Assembly: GCF_001655005.1 (NCBI RefSeq)
Contig: NZ_LXET01000051.1
Location: 7,033-71,032 of the forward strand
Reading direction: 5' to 3'
Length of the DNA: 64,000 nucleotides
DNA from: Hafnia paralvei ATCC 29927
Lineage (GTDB): Bacteria > Pseudomonadota > Gammaproteobacteria > Enterobacterales > Enterobacteriaceae
The position numbers were made by a program, and so were the translations under genes. This document shows positions 44,057 through 52,936 of the stretch, piece by piece; the stretch's first letter is position 1, and each line of letters starts with the position of its first letter. The notes under the pieces are model-generated. The model made no database searches. It saw only the letters and a program-made list of their open reading frames with translations, and was not told the origin of the DNA.

Positions 44057-44773
44057 ATGTTTGAATGGATTGTGGATCCCAATGCCTGGTTAGCCCTAGG
44101 AACGCTGACTATTCTAGAAATTGTTCTCGGCATTGATAACATCATTTTCTTGTCTCTGGTTGTCGCTAAACTTCCTAAAGCTCAACAGAATAAAGCCCGT
44201 CGAATCGGTTTATTAGCAGCGATGGGAATGCGTTTATGCCTATTGGCTTCTATTGCTTGGGTAATTCGTCTGACTCATCCGTTATTTACCCTGCTTGATC
44301 ACCCAGTTTCTACCCGCGATCTCATCTTATTGCTCGGTGGGCTGTTCCTTATTTACAAGGCAATAAAAGAGATCCACGAAACTATCGAAGGCGGTGGTGA
44401 GGACATGACCAGCAACGTTCACTCATTTTTGGGCGCCATTGTCCAAATTATGCTGCTGGATATTATCTTTAGTCTGGATTCGGTCATCACCGCCGTTGGT
44501 CTATCTGATCATCTATTTATTATGATGGCGGCCGTAGTGATTGCGGTTGGCGTCATGATGTTTGCGGCGCGCCCAATTGGTGAGTTTGTCGCACGTCATC
44601 CATCGGTCAAAATGTTGGCACTGTCGTTCCTCATCCTAGTTGGCTTTACGCTGATCTTAGAAAGTTTTGGCATACATGTACCGAAAGGCTATATCTACTT
44701 TGCGATGTTCTTCTCTATGACGGTAGAAGCCCTGAACCTACTGCGTAGCAAGAAAGAGAAAACCAGCGAATAA
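44057..44773 (+). CDS. ygdQ: TerC-family membrane protein YgdQ
   Basis: Inner-membrane protein of 238 residues with about seven hydrophobic segments. TerC-family acid residues lie in TILEIVLGIDNIIFLSLVV (near 20-38) and MLLDIIFSLDSVITAVGLSDH (near 130-150). TerC relatives handle Mn2+ or other metals in protein secretion and metal homeostasis, but YgdQ itself is not proven to do so. Start ATG 44057. Follows mutH as in E. coli; a hairpin terminator ends the unit. Confidence 0.93.
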   Translation: MFEWIVDPNAWLALGTLTILEIVLGIDNIIFLSLVVAKLPKAQQNKARRIGLLAAMGMRLCLLASIAWVIRLTHPLFTLLDHPVSTRDLILLLGGLFLIYKAIKEIHETIEGGGEDMTSNVHSFLGAIVQIMLLDIIFSLDSVITAVGLSDHLFIMMAAVVIAVGVMMFAARPIGEFVARHPSVKMLALSFLILVGFTLILESFGIHVPKGYIYFAMFFSMTVEALNLLRSKKEKTSE

Positions 44774-44795
44774 TATCCCTGTCATTATCTAAAAT

Positions 44796-44825
44796 TGAAA
44801 AGGAGAACCTCGGTTCTCCTTTTTG
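44796..44825 (+). terminator. ygdQ terminator
   Basis: AGGAGAAC (44801-44808) pairs with GTTCTCCT (44813-44820) across a 4-base loop, preceded by A-run and followed by T5. The A-run makes a second, minus-strand function possible. Confidence 0.85.
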
Positions 44826-44836
44826 CTATCGCCGAT

Positions 44837-45667
44837 TCAGGTCTTATCGCAATCTTTTTTATCCCTAACAAAGATATGCTCTAACTGCCCCACGTGATAA
44901 ACATACATGACCTTCATGTTGTACTCGCGGATCCCTTTCTCACGACAATGAGATGCAAAATGTTCTTTAGTATGTTCGGCTAAGGCCACTTCAACAATCT
45001 GGTCTTGTTGAGGCAATACTCGAAAAACAAACACCAGCGTTTTTCCTTCCAGCCTGACGCGGCGTAATTTGAATGTACTGTCTTGAAGGTCGTCTTGCGG
45101 CGCTGCATTCACATACCGATTTAACATTTCGCGCCGATACTCAATCCACTGCAAAGGATCTTCTTTTTTCAACTCTATCCAGCGCAGGGCATAGCCGCTG
45201 CTGATAAGCGTCACCAATACCGACAGTAAACAGAGTGACGTTATCGGTTTCCAACCTCTTTGTGCCAACCAAAGCGGTCGTACAGCCCCAAAAGAAAATT
45301 GGGTCATCGCAACTGCGCCTAATAAAAAGAACAAGGAAAACAACGTAGAAATAACGAGGTTAAACGTTGTTCCATCAAAAAAGGCGTACAGCAGCATAGA
45401 ATGAAAAGTGACAAATAATATCCAGCTACAGGCCACCGGATATTTAAACATTCCAAGGATTAACACTAACGTAACGGGGCCAAACACAATGCAGGCAATA
45501 CGATAGGATTCTTCATACATGCTTTCAGGGAAAAGCAATACCATGAGTAAGGTAATAAATACGGCGGTTGCTGCAGCCATAATTCCACATAGCCGATAAA
45601 AGCGGAGATGTTCTTCTACGTCACCCTCAATATAGGCTTTTCCATCTACTGGGCTATTTTCTTTCAT
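44837..45667 (-). CDS. membrane protein of unknown function, 5 TM
   Basis: 276 residues, not recognised. About five transmembrane segments in the N-terminal half (roughly residues 27-47, 58-75, 78-98, 104-127, 143-162), then a soluble C-terminal domain of ~110 residues rich in charged residues (RRVRLEGKTLVFVFRVLPQQ; KMYV-type YNMKVMYVYHVGQLEHIFV). The topology suggests a large periplasmic or cytoplasmic tail after the last segment. Between ygdQ and phoA, where E. coli has ygdR; it is not YgdR-like. Start at ATG 45667. No function can be given. Confidence 0.75.
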   Translation of the reverse strand: MKENSPVDGKAYIEGDVEEHLRFYRLCGIMAAATAVFITLLMVLLFPESMYEESYRIACIVFGPVTLVLILGMFKYPVACSWILFVTFHSMLLYAFFDGTTFNLVISTLFSLFFLLGAVAMTQFSFGAVRPLWLAQRGWKPITSLCLLSVLVTLISSGYALRWIELKKEDPLQWIEYRREMLNRYVNAAPQDDLQDSTFKLRRVRLEGKTLVFVFRVLPQQDQIVEVALAEHTKEHFASHCREKGIREYNMKVMYVYHVGQLEHIFVRDKKDCDKT

Positions 45668-45789
45668 GTGATAATTCTGAATACAAACGCTATTTAGGAA
45701 ATACTAAGAGCTAAAACATATCATGCAATGAATAAATACCTCAGCGTTACTTTATAAAAATTCCTACCTATTTTAGGTAAGCACTGCAC

Positions 45790-45826
45790 ATAAAAAAACC
45801 AGATGTGGATAACATCTGGTTTTTTG
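45790..45826 (-). terminator. phoA terminator
   Basis: ACCAGATGT (45798-45806) pairs with ACATCTGGT (45812-45820), with A-run before and T-run after on both strands. It lies 51 bases after the phoA stop on the minus strand and could also terminate from the other side. Confidence 0.9.
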
Positions 45827-45876
45827 TCTCATATGGCTAAACACGTATCGCGATAGCTATATCCGCGGACACTCCA

Positions 45877-47298
45877 TCACTTCAGCCCCATCGCATCACG
45901 CATGGTAAAGAACAAATCGGTTTGATCCGTCAGCCCGACGACATTGCCCGCATGTGGGCCATAGGCCGCAATACGGAGCTGTGACCCCGTGTGCTCCTGT
46001 GATTCTTCTTCGGAGTTGCCGTAGCTAATTGCCATGATTGCACCATCTTTAGTAGTCAGTGCCTGAGTCAATCCCGGCGCTTTGCTCTCCGGCGCAATAA
46101 TTTGGCTAGAATGCGCATGGTCTGCGGTGACGATCACTAACGTATTGCCATCTTTACGTGCAAAATCCAACGCCTTTTGCACTGCTTCATCTAAATCGAC
46201 CGTTTCGCCAAATTGGCCACACGGATTGGCAGCATGATCCTGCTTATCAATAGATGCCCCTTCGACTTGCAAGAAGAAACCGTTTTTGTTCTTCTCCAAC
46301 AGTGAGATCGCTTTTTCTGTCATCTGTGCCAGCGTTGGAGTTGACGCGCTACGCTCTGGATTGACAGTACAGCTCACCGGTGGATTATCCAGATTACCGT
46401 GATAAGTGGCTTTCGGCCCCTGCCATCGCACCGGCATATTCCCATCAGCAAACAGCCCTAACACCGGTTTTTGTTGATTTGCGACACTGATTTTATTCAG
46501 GCCGTCCAAATCCGTCACCACCTGATAGCCAGACCCTTCGGCCTGCTGCATCAGGGTTTTACCTTTCCAATCACCCGCGTTTACCGTTTCAGAGAAAGTT
46601 TTAGCGCCACCGCCCAGCGTAACATCAGCACGTGTCTTTAATAACTGCTCGGTGATAGAACCCTCACCGCCGTTCTCAAGCGCATTGCCTGGGCACAGTT
46701 CCAACGTTTTACTGGGTCCATAACACTTACGCGAAGTCACATGTGATGCTTGCGCAGCCGGCGTCGCATCCTGCAATTCAGCCGTAGAAACGTTACCAGT
46801 TGCTTTACCCGCCGCCTTAGCAATCTCCAGCAAAGTGCGATGAGATTTGCCATTAACATCTACACCCAACGCACCGTTATAGGTCTTGACGCCAGTGCTC
46901 CACGCGGTGGCAGACGCGGCAGAATCCGTGACATAGTCTGGTTTATGCGTCTTCTTATTCAGAGAATAATGCGTATATTGTCCCGTCAGCGGCAACGCGT
47001 CTATGCCCTTGAATTGACCACCAGCACCTTCGGCATAGTTACGCGCAGAGGTAATTTCAGAATCACCCATGCCGTCACCGATAAGCAAAATCACATTCTT
47101 GGCCGTTTTATTACTAAGCGAAGCGATCAGCGCGGTGGTTTGATCCTGAGTCATACGGCGAGCGCCACCGAACTGGGTGATATCCCCCTGAGCGGCACGC
47201 GCCGATAAATCAGCAATCGGTGGATTCGCCGCATGGGACGGAGGCATCAGCATCATTAGACTAACCAAAGACAACGGGAAAATTTTCTTAGAGGCCAC
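45877..47298 (-). CDS. phoA: alkaline phosphatase
   Basis: Periplasmic phosphomonoesterase of the phosphate-starvation response, 473 residues with a signal peptide (LSLVSLMMLMPPSHAANPP). Nucleophile Ser lies in DYVTDSAASATAWSTGVKTYNG; the metal ligands are in ILLIGDGMGDSEITSARNY, EGASIDKQDHAANPCGQF and VIVTADHAHSSQII. Length and core match E. coli PhoA. Pho boxes lie upstream. In E. coli phoA is elsewhere (8.6 min), so its place here between ygdQ and tas is a positional difference. Confidence 0.96.
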   Translation of the reverse strand: MASKKIFPLSLVSLMMLMPPSHAANPPIADLSARAAQGDITQFGGARRMTQDQTTALIASLSNKTAKNVILLIGDGMGDSEITSARNYAEGAGGQFKGIDALPLTGQYTHYSLNKKTHKPDYVTDSAASATAWSTGVKTYNGALGVDVNGKSHRTLLEIAKAAGKATGNVSTAELQDATPAAQASHVTSRKCYGPSKTLELCPGNALENGGEGSITEQLLKTRADVTLGGGAKTFSETVNAGDWKGKTLMQQAEGSGYQVVTDLDGLNKISVANQQKPVLGLFADGNMPVRWQGPKATYHGNLDNPPVSCTVNPERSASTPTLAQMTEKAISLLEKNKNGFFLQVEGASIDKQDHAANPCGQFGETVDLDEAVQKALDFARKDGNTLVIVTADHAHSSQIIAPESKAPGLTQALTTKDGAIMAISYGNSEEESQEHTGSQLRIAAYGPHAGNVVGLTDQTDLFFTMRDAMGLK

Positions 47299-47435
47299 TT
47301 CACTATCTCCTTGTAAATAAATACTCTATTTATTCCCATCATCGTTGATGGCGAGCCTGCTTTCGCTATGTTCGCTGCAGACTTAACGTAACTTCAACGA
47401 GTTAGGGGATAAAAATTCACTTCAAACTTGCAGGA

Positions 47436-47491
47436 AGTATAAGAAGCCTTAGTGACGGTTCTGTGACAAAGTTGTTCTAGAAATATGACAG
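47436..47491 (-). promoter_or_regulatory. phoA promoter with Pho boxes
   Basis: On the minus strand four 11-base units follow each other: CTGTCATATTT, CTAGAACAACT, TTGTCACAGAA, CCGTCACTAAG (47491-47448). The last two make a TTGTCAC-N4-CCGTCAC Pho box replacing the -35, with TATACT (47441-47436) 10 bases farther. This is the standard layout for PhoB activation. The first unit gives an upstream half site. Confidence 0.8.
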
Positions 47492-47574
47492 TTCAGCGCA
47501 AGCACAAATCAGCGTAATCTTGGTAAAGTCGTAGCAGAAATAAAATGAGGGTGACGTTCCATCCTCTATATGCA

Positions 47575-47690
47575 AAATCATTCAAGTTGCATCAAGGCGG
47601 CAAGCGAGCAAATCCCCAGACGCGTACCTAAATACATGATTGGGGTGAGCGAGTGCAGCCACGCAGAGACAGCATGAAGGATGAAGAGTA
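47575..47690. repeat. enterobacterial palindromic intergenic repeat (MITE-like)
   Basis: About 115 bases between phoA and tas. Left part ATTCAAGTTGCATCAAGGCG and GCAAGCGAGCAAATCCCCA, right part TTGGGGTGAGCGAGTGCAG and AGCATGAAGGATGAAG. The two halves are imperfect inverted copies (CCCCA with TGGGG, CAAGCGAG with GAGCGAG), a pattern I know from intergenic repeats of Yersinia, Serratia and Hafnia. Degenerate copies lie at 35258-35311 and 52541-52640. Confidence 0.6.
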
Positions 47691-47723
47691 CAAGAATACG
47701 TTCTAATTAAAGGATACTCAGCT

Positions 47724-48764
47724 ATGCAATATCACCGCATTCCGCACAGCTCGCTGGAAGTTAGCGAACTGGGTTTAGGAACCATGACGTTCGGGGAACA
47801 AAACAGCGAAGCTGATGCCCACGCGCAACTCGATTTAGCCATCGCCAGCGGGATTAATCTGATTGATACCGCCGAAATGTATCCAGTGCCCCCACGTCCC
47901 GAAACTCAAGGGCTTACCGAGTCTTACATTGGCAGTTGGTTAGCCAAACGCGGCAATCGTGAGAAAATCGTCCTCGCCACAAAAATCACCGGGCCAGTTC
48001 GCAACAATGACAGTGGGATCCGTCCCGATCAGGCTCTCGATCGCAAAAATATCCGAGCCGCATTGGACGACAGCTTAAAACGGCTTAATACTGACTATAT
48101 CGATCTCTATCAACTTCACTGGCCACAGAGGCCGACTAACTGTTTTGGTCAGTTGGGCTATCGCTATACCGAGCAAAAACCGGTGGTCACTATTTTAGAA
48201 ACGCTGGAAGCGCTGTCAGAACAGGTTCGTGCGGGCAAAATTCGCTACATCGGCGTTTCCAACGAAACGCCTTGGGGCGTGATGCGTTACCTCCAACTAG
48301 CAGAGAAACACGATCTGCCGCGCATTGTTTCGATTCAGAATCCCTACAGTTTGCTCAACCGCAGCTTTGAGGTAGGTCTGGCTGAAATTAGCCAGTATGA
48401 AGGGGTGGAACTGCTGGCCTATTCCTGTTTAGGCTTTGGCACCTTGAGCGGCAAGTATCTGAACGGTGCCAAACCCGCCACCGCGCGCAATACCCTGTTT
48501 AGCCGCTTTACGCGCTATACCAGCAAACAAACCGAAGCGGCGGTCGCGGAGTATGTTCAGTTAGCGAAAAAACACGCTTTAGATCCGGCACAAATGGCGC
48601 TGGCTTTCGTGCGCCAACAGCCGTTTGTAGCCAGCACGCTGCTTGGCGCAACAACGCTTGAACAGCTAAAAAGTAATATCGAAAGCAGAAATCTAGTGCT
48701 AGATGAAGAAGTGCTGAAGGCGATTGAAGAGATCCATGGTCGCTTCACTTATCCGGCGCCGTAA
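47724..48764 (+). CDS. tas: aldo-keto reductase Tas
   Basis: NADP(H)-dependent aldo-keto reductase of 346 residues, named for suppression of a tyrosine auxotroph in E. coli. Catalytic tetrad: Asp and Tyr in GINLIDTAEMYPVPPRPETQ, Lys in EKIVLATKITGP, His in YIDLYQLHWPQRPTN. Cofactor-binding end: ASTLLGATTLEQLKSNIES. Start ATG 47724. Own transcription unit; it lies next to lplT-aas as in E. coli. Confidence 0.95.
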   Translation: MQYHRIPHSSLEVSELGLGTMTFGEQNSEADAHAQLDLAIASGINLIDTAEMYPVPPRPETQGLTESYIGSWLAKRGNREKIVLATKITGPVRNNDSGIRPDQALDRKNIRAALDDSLKRLNTDYIDLYQLHWPQRPTNCFGQLGYRYTEQKPVVTILETLEALSEQVRAGKIRYIGVSNETPWGVMRYLQLAEKHDLPRIVSIQNPYSLLNRSFEVGLAEISQYEGVELLAYSCLGFGTLSGKYLNGAKPATARNTLFSRFTRYTSKQTEAAVAEYVQLAKKHALDPAQMALAFVRQQPFVASTLLGATTLEQLKSNIESRNLVLDEEVLKAIEEIHGRFTYPAP

Positions 48765-48778
48765 AAGCCAAAATAAGT

Positions 48779-48800
48779 CCCCTCCCGATATTGGGAGGGG
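48779..48800 (-). terminator. hairpin between tas and lplT
   Basis: CCCCTCCC (48779-48786) pairs with GGGAGGGG (48793-48800). The minus strand continues ACTTATTTTGG, so it is most likely the lplT-side terminator; on the plus strand no T-run follows. Confidence 0.55.
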
Positions 48801-48813
48801 AAACGAATAAGGT

Positions 48814-50022
48814 TTAAGCGCTGCGCTTCCTGCGCACAACGTCCCATCCCCACACACCGACAATGGCCAAGGCAAATACCACGCCAAACCCCACGCCAAT
48901 CCCCACTACGGGCACGCCGACTTTGACTACCAGCGAGTAGAGTCCGAGCATCAACAGCATCGCGGTATTTTCACCAAGATTCTGCACGGCAATGGCATTA
49001 CCTGCACCAACGGTGTGTTTACCCCGTTCTTGCAGGAGCGCATTAAGCGGCACCACAAAAAATCCGCCGCAAATGCCTACCAGTACTAACAACACATAGG
49101 AAAGCGATGGGCTGCTTTGCATCGCAAACCAAGCTACGACGACACCGATTAAGACGCCCGCCGGTAAACAACGTTTAACCGTCGTTAACGTCACCAGTTT
49201 TGCCGCCGCACCCGCGCCGATAACAATCCCCACGGCCACCATCGCATTCAGCAGAGTCGGCGTAGTGTTATCCGTAATATTCAGAACCACAGGCACCCAC
49301 AGCACCAGCAGGAAACGCAACGTAACACCTGCGCCCCAAAACAGGCTAGTGCCGATCAGCGAGAAGCGTGCTTCCTGATTGCTCCAAAGCACACGACATG
49401 CATCGCCAAAAATAGACACCATGCGAACCGGGTTCCATGAGCGAGCGGGATGTGCGGGGTTTAACTTCGGAATGAACCCGTTAGCCACAACCGCTGCCCC
49501 ATACACCAGCACACAGAGGGCTAACGCCGCAATCACGTTCAAGTCAGCCATCATGCCACCCGCCACAGATCCAATGAGGATCGCGACAATTGTGGAGGCC
49601 TCCATCAAACCATTTGCTTTTACTAGCTGATCGCCGCTGGTGATCTCGCCGAGGATCCCGTACTTAGCCGGTGAGTAAGCCGCAGCACCAATCCCCACCA
49701 AGGCATATCCCAAGAAAGGATTAAAACCAAAGCAGATTGCCAGCGCCCCCAGCAGTTTCAGCGAGTTGGCGACCATCATCACTTGGCCCTTTGAAAAACT
49801 ATCGGCAAACTGCCCGACAAACGGCGCGAGCACAATATAAGTCGCCACAAACGCCATCTGCAAAACCGGTTGGCTCCAGTCGGGATAGAGCTGTTGTTTA
49901 ATCACCGCAAGGGTGGCAAACAACAACGCGTTATCGCCAAATGCGGAAAAAAACTGAGCCAGAATCACCGCCTTCATGCTGCGGTTTAATAACGGCCCAG
50001 TTGAGTGTGCTGCATCTGTCAT
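48814..50022 (-). CDS. lplT: lysophospholipid transporter LplT
   Basis: Major-facilitator protein that flips lysophospholipids inward for repair by Aas. 402 residues, 11-12 transmembrane segments (first: MKAVILAQFFSAFGDNALLFATLAVI). Family blocks: ATYIVLAPFVGQFADSFSKGQ, GAAAYSPAKYGILGEITSGDQLVKANGLMEASTIVAILIGS in part, FFVVPLNALLQERGK. The start overlaps the aas stop by 4 bases (ATGA), an exact coupling. Order aas-lplT as in E. coli. Confidence 0.96.
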   Translation of the reverse strand: MTDAAHSTGPLLNRSMKAVILAQFFSAFGDNALLFATLAVIKQQLYPDWSQPVLQMAFVATYIVLAPFVGQFADSFSKGQVMMVANSLKLLGALAICFGFNPFLGYALVGIGAAAYSPAKYGILGEITSGDQLVKANGLMEASTIVAILIGSVAGGMMADLNVIAALALCVLVYGAAVVANGFIPKLNPAHPARSWNPVRMVSIFGDACRVLWSNQEARFSLIGTSLFWGAGVTLRFLLVLWVPVVLNITDNTTPTLLNAMVAVGIVIGAGAAAKLVTLTTVKRCLPAGVLIGVVVAWFAMQSSPSLSYVLLVLVGICGGFFVVPLNALLQERGKHTVGAGNAIAVQNLGENTAMLLMLGLYSLVVKVGVPVVGIGVGFGVVFALAIVGVWGWDVVRRKRSA

Positions 50023-52187
50023 ACGGTTTCTCCGTCGGCAGTTTCTTTGTTTTCAGCCAGTTGGCGCAGAGTGACAAAATCGACTTTTCCGCTACCTAGT
50101 AACGGCAGTGGCTTCAAGAAACGAATATCACGAGGTACAGCAAGCTCCGGTACTCCGCTTTCGCGCGCCTGTTTTAGCAAACGATCGCGGCTAAGCTCAG
50201 GATCGGTAGTAAACAGCACCAACGCTTCCCCTTTACTGCTGTCGCTACGTGAAGACGCTGCGTGTTCATGATCGGGAGAAATCTTCAGCGCCAGTTGTTC
50301 CACACTTTCAAGAGACACCATTTCTCCAGCCAGTTTAGCAAAACGCTTAACGCGACCCCGAATAACACAATAGCCTTTATCATCTAGCGTCACGATATCA
50401 CCGGTGTCATACCATCCCGCTTCCATCACACCGTCGGCATTTTCAGCCTGCGGCATTTCCAGTACCCCTGGATTTTCAACCCGCAGATAGCCTTTCATAA
50501 TATTCGGCCCGCGCAGCTGTAAACGACCGCCCTGCTCAATCCCGGTCATCTTAATCAAACGTGCTTCCATCGACGGTAAAATGCGTCCAACGCTGCCGAC
50601 CTTGGTTGACATAGGCACGTTAATTGCCACCACGGGGGCACACTCGGTCACCCCATATCCTTCAAGAATGCGGATACCAAATTTATTCTGCCAAATCTGA
50701 GCCGTATTTGGGGATAGCTTTTCTGCACCAGCCACCACATAGCGCAAACGAGCAAAATCATATGGGTGTGCAAAACGTGCGTAGTTCCCCAAAAAGGTTG
50801 AAGTACCAAACAACACAGTACAATTACGATCGTAGACCAGTTCTGGTACTACACGATAATGCAGTGGGCTTGGATACAGGAATACACGACTGCCCGTCAT
50901 CAATGGTGTTAATAGGCCAACGGTCAAGCCAAATGCATGGAACAGCGGTAAAGCAGACATAAACCGGTCAGCCGGAGTAAAATCCGCCACCGTACGGATT
51001 TGTTCGACGTTTGCTAGCAAGCTCGCGTGAGAATGTACGACACCTTTCGGATACCCCTCTGAACCAGAGGTAAACAAAATCAGCGCGGCATCATCAGGCT
51101 TTTGCGGCAGCATCGCTTTTGCTGGACACATCAAATGTTTGATAATCCAAATTTTATCATCACGCGTTACCGTGTCTTTCAGGTCTTCCAAATAAACCCA
51201 GTTAGCCTCGACGACCTGCTCCGGCAAGTGGGTCAATTTGCCCTTTTCCAAGAACTGACGCGAAGTCACGATGGTTTTGATATTGGCGGCCAACATGGCA
51301 TTTTTCACACCGTTAACGCCCGCCGTATAATTCAGCAACGCTGGGACACGGTTACGGAGCGTCGCTCCAATAATCGCCGCTGCGGTTATCGTAGCATTGG
51401 GCAACAACATCCCAACGTGTTCGCCTGGCCTCGTAAAACGCTCCAAAATACGGCTCACACCAAGAGATTTCTTGAGTAATGAACGGTAACTGTCTTCCTT
51501 AAAGGCGATATCTTCAATAATAGGTTTTGAGGCACCGTAACGCGTCATTGCAGCGAGATATGCCTGATAAAGCGTATGACGCGGCTGAGAATCCATGCGC
51601 GCTTTCATCATAATATCGTGTAAACGCTCACCGGCTAAAACCCGACGTTCGCGCGCGCGCGGCGCATCAGGCATAGCGAAATGTGTTGGCGGTAAGATAT
51701 TGATGCTGATCTGTGGGAACCAGCGCACCTTGAACAATCCGCGCAAACGTCCAAAAGGCGTAAACTCAGCGCCTTCAATACGAACAGGAATAATCGCGGC
51801 TCCCGAACGCGCAGCAACAAACGCGGCACCGTCATAGATTTTCATCATTGAGCCGGTCACGGTAATACGCCCTTCAGGGAAAATCACCACTGGCCGCCCC
51901 TGCTCGACCATACGAATCAGATGCTTAATCGCCATCGGCTTTGTTGGGTCGAGTGCGACGATATCGACATATTTACTGATAAAGCGCATATAGCGACTAT
52001 CGGCAATAGAGCTATAGACGGCAAACACGGGACGCACCGGCAAATAAAGCGCCATCAACGCGCCATCTAAAAAAGAAACGTGATTTGGGGTGATCAGCAA
52101 CTTGTCGTGTTTGAAAGAGTGTTCCAGTCCAGTTATTTTTATACGGAATAAAAAGCGGAATAGAGCGCTGAAAAAGCGATAAATCAT
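50019..52187 (-). CDS. aas: acyl-ACP synthetase/2-acyl-glycerophosphoethanolamine acyltransferase
   Basis: Inner-membrane bifunctional enzyme that reacylates lysophosphatidylethanolamine, 722 residues. N-terminal PlsC-type acyltransferase: NHVSFLDG (HX4D) and VIFPEGRITVTGS; C-terminal acyl-ACP synthetase: ILFTSGSEGYPKGVVHSHASL (AMP-binding), GYGVTECAPVVAINVP, GWYDTGDIVTLDDKGY. ATG 52187 is chosen because GGGAG lies 6 bases before it; the ATG at 52193 has no room for a ribosome site. Overlaps lplT by 4 bases. Confidence 0.96.
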   Translation of the reverse strand: MIYRFFSALFRFLFRIKITGLEHSFKHDKLLITPNHVSFLDGALMALYLPVRPVFAVYSSIADSRYMRFISKYVDIVALDPTKPMAIKHLIRMVEQGRPVVIFPEGRITVTGSMMKIYDGAAFVAARSGAAIIPVRIEGAEFTPFGRLRGLFKVRWFPQISINILPPTHFAMPDAPRARERRVLAGERLHDIMMKARMDSQPRHTLYQAYLAAMTRYGASKPIIEDIAFKEDSYRSLLKKSLGVSRILERFTRPGEHVGMLLPNATITAAAIIGATLRNRVPALLNYTAGVNGVKNAMLAANIKTIVTSRQFLEKGKLTHLPEQVVEANWVYLEDLKDTVTRDDKIWIIKHLMCPAKAMLPQKPDDAALILFTSGSEGYPKGVVHSHASLLANVEQIRTVADFTPADRFMSALPLFHAFGLTVGLLTPLMTGSRVFLYPSPLHYRVVPELVYDRNCTVLFGTSTFLGNYARFAHPYDFARLRYVVAGAEKLSPNTAQIWQNKFGIRILEGYGVTECAPVVAINVPMSTKVGSVGRILPSMEARLIKMTGIEQGGRLQLRGPNIMKGYLRVENPGVLEMPQAENADGVMEAGWYDTGDIVTLDDKGYCVIRGRVKRFAKLAGEMVSLESVEQLALKISPDHEHAASSRSDSSKGEALVLFTTDPELSRDRLLKQARESGVPELAVPRDIRFLKPLPLLGSGKVDFVTLRQLAENKETADGETV

Positions 52188-52339
52188 GCACATCTCCCTA
52201 TGTTCAAAAGGCTATACGCTAGCGTCAAATACAATTCGACTGAGCATACTAGAGTGCTGATATTTTTTCAGGTAATCGGAGGGAATTAATCGATTTTTAA
52301 GATTTAAGCGATACTTAAACTGCGGCAGAATTTGAGGCA

Positions 52340-52428
52340 AAAAAAAACCTACGCATCCGCGTAGGTCGGTGTAATTTCTTGGTTCAGTCACAAATGTACT
52401 GAAAAATTCACCAATCAATACCTCTGGG
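52340..52428 (-). ncRNA. omrA: OmrA/OmrB-family small RNA, aas-proximal copy
   Basis: OmpR-controlled, Hfq-binding sRNA that in E. coli represses outer-membrane protein and csgD mRNAs. 5' end CCCAGAGGTATTGATTGGTG (starts 52428) is the E. coli OmrA/B seed as I recall it; the 3' terminator stem ACCTACGC/GCGTAGGT with T8 is also typical. Lies between aas and galR, the E. coli site, on the same strand. Predicted 89 bases. Named omrA by position only (copy nearer aas). Confidence 0.88.
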
Positions 52429-52540
52429 ACGGTTAATGTAGAAGACATTCAGTCCCTGCACTACGCATTAATCGCAAGATAACCATTCCAAATGAAACGA
52501 TATGTAAATTAGCTTTCAAACGCGAAACACCTTAAGGAAA

Positions 52541-52640
52541 ATCACGGCCAAGAAATAAATCAGGCGAATGGGAAGCAGGCAAGGCAGCAAATGAGTGAAT
52601 CCCGATGAGCTAACACAGCCGCAGCTTCAATGACGAAGGG
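52541..52640. repeat. degenerate copy of the palindromic intergenic repeat
   Basis: Between the two Omr genes. CAAGGCAGCAAATGAGTG and GAATCCCGATGAGCT resemble the left part of the element at 47575-47690, and CGCAGCTTCAATGACGAAGGG its right end. Alignment is imperfect, so confidence is moderate. Confidence 0.45.
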
Positions 52641-52645
52641 GAAAC

Positions 52646-52735
52646 AAAAAAAAACCTACGCATCCGCGTAGGTCGGTGTAATTTATTGGCTTCAGTCACA
52701 AATGTACTGAAATCTCACCAATCAATACCTCTGGG
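52646..52735 (-). ncRNA. omrB: OmrA/OmrB-family small RNA, galR-proximal copy
   Basis: Second Omr gene, 5' end at 52735. The first 21 bases and the last 40 are identical to the aas-proximal copy, and even the middle is almost the same (CAGTACATTTGTGACTGAA shared). Upstream a TAATCT -10 and a TTGCGATTAG block recall the first copy's TACATT and TTGCGATTAA; these may be OmpR-related elements. Named omrB by position only. Confidence 0.88.
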
Positions 52736-52936
52736 ATGTTTAGATTAAAACGCTGTTCCATCTGTCGCCAGCGGCTAATCGCAACATTCGTGCGTAAAAT
52801 GTAACTAGCGGTGTGATTTCTACGGTTCTGCGACATATCGCTAAAAACCGATACGTTGCGGGGCTTGCAGCATCGGGGCTTTTCCGCAACACTGGCGTGT
52901 AAACGCTTTCCCTTCACTGTATTTTTGGATAATCCC

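Noticed and set aside
45804..45812. Perfect DnaA-box sequence TGTGGATAA
   Set aside because: It is the arm and loop of the phoA terminator; a lone box there is probably chance.
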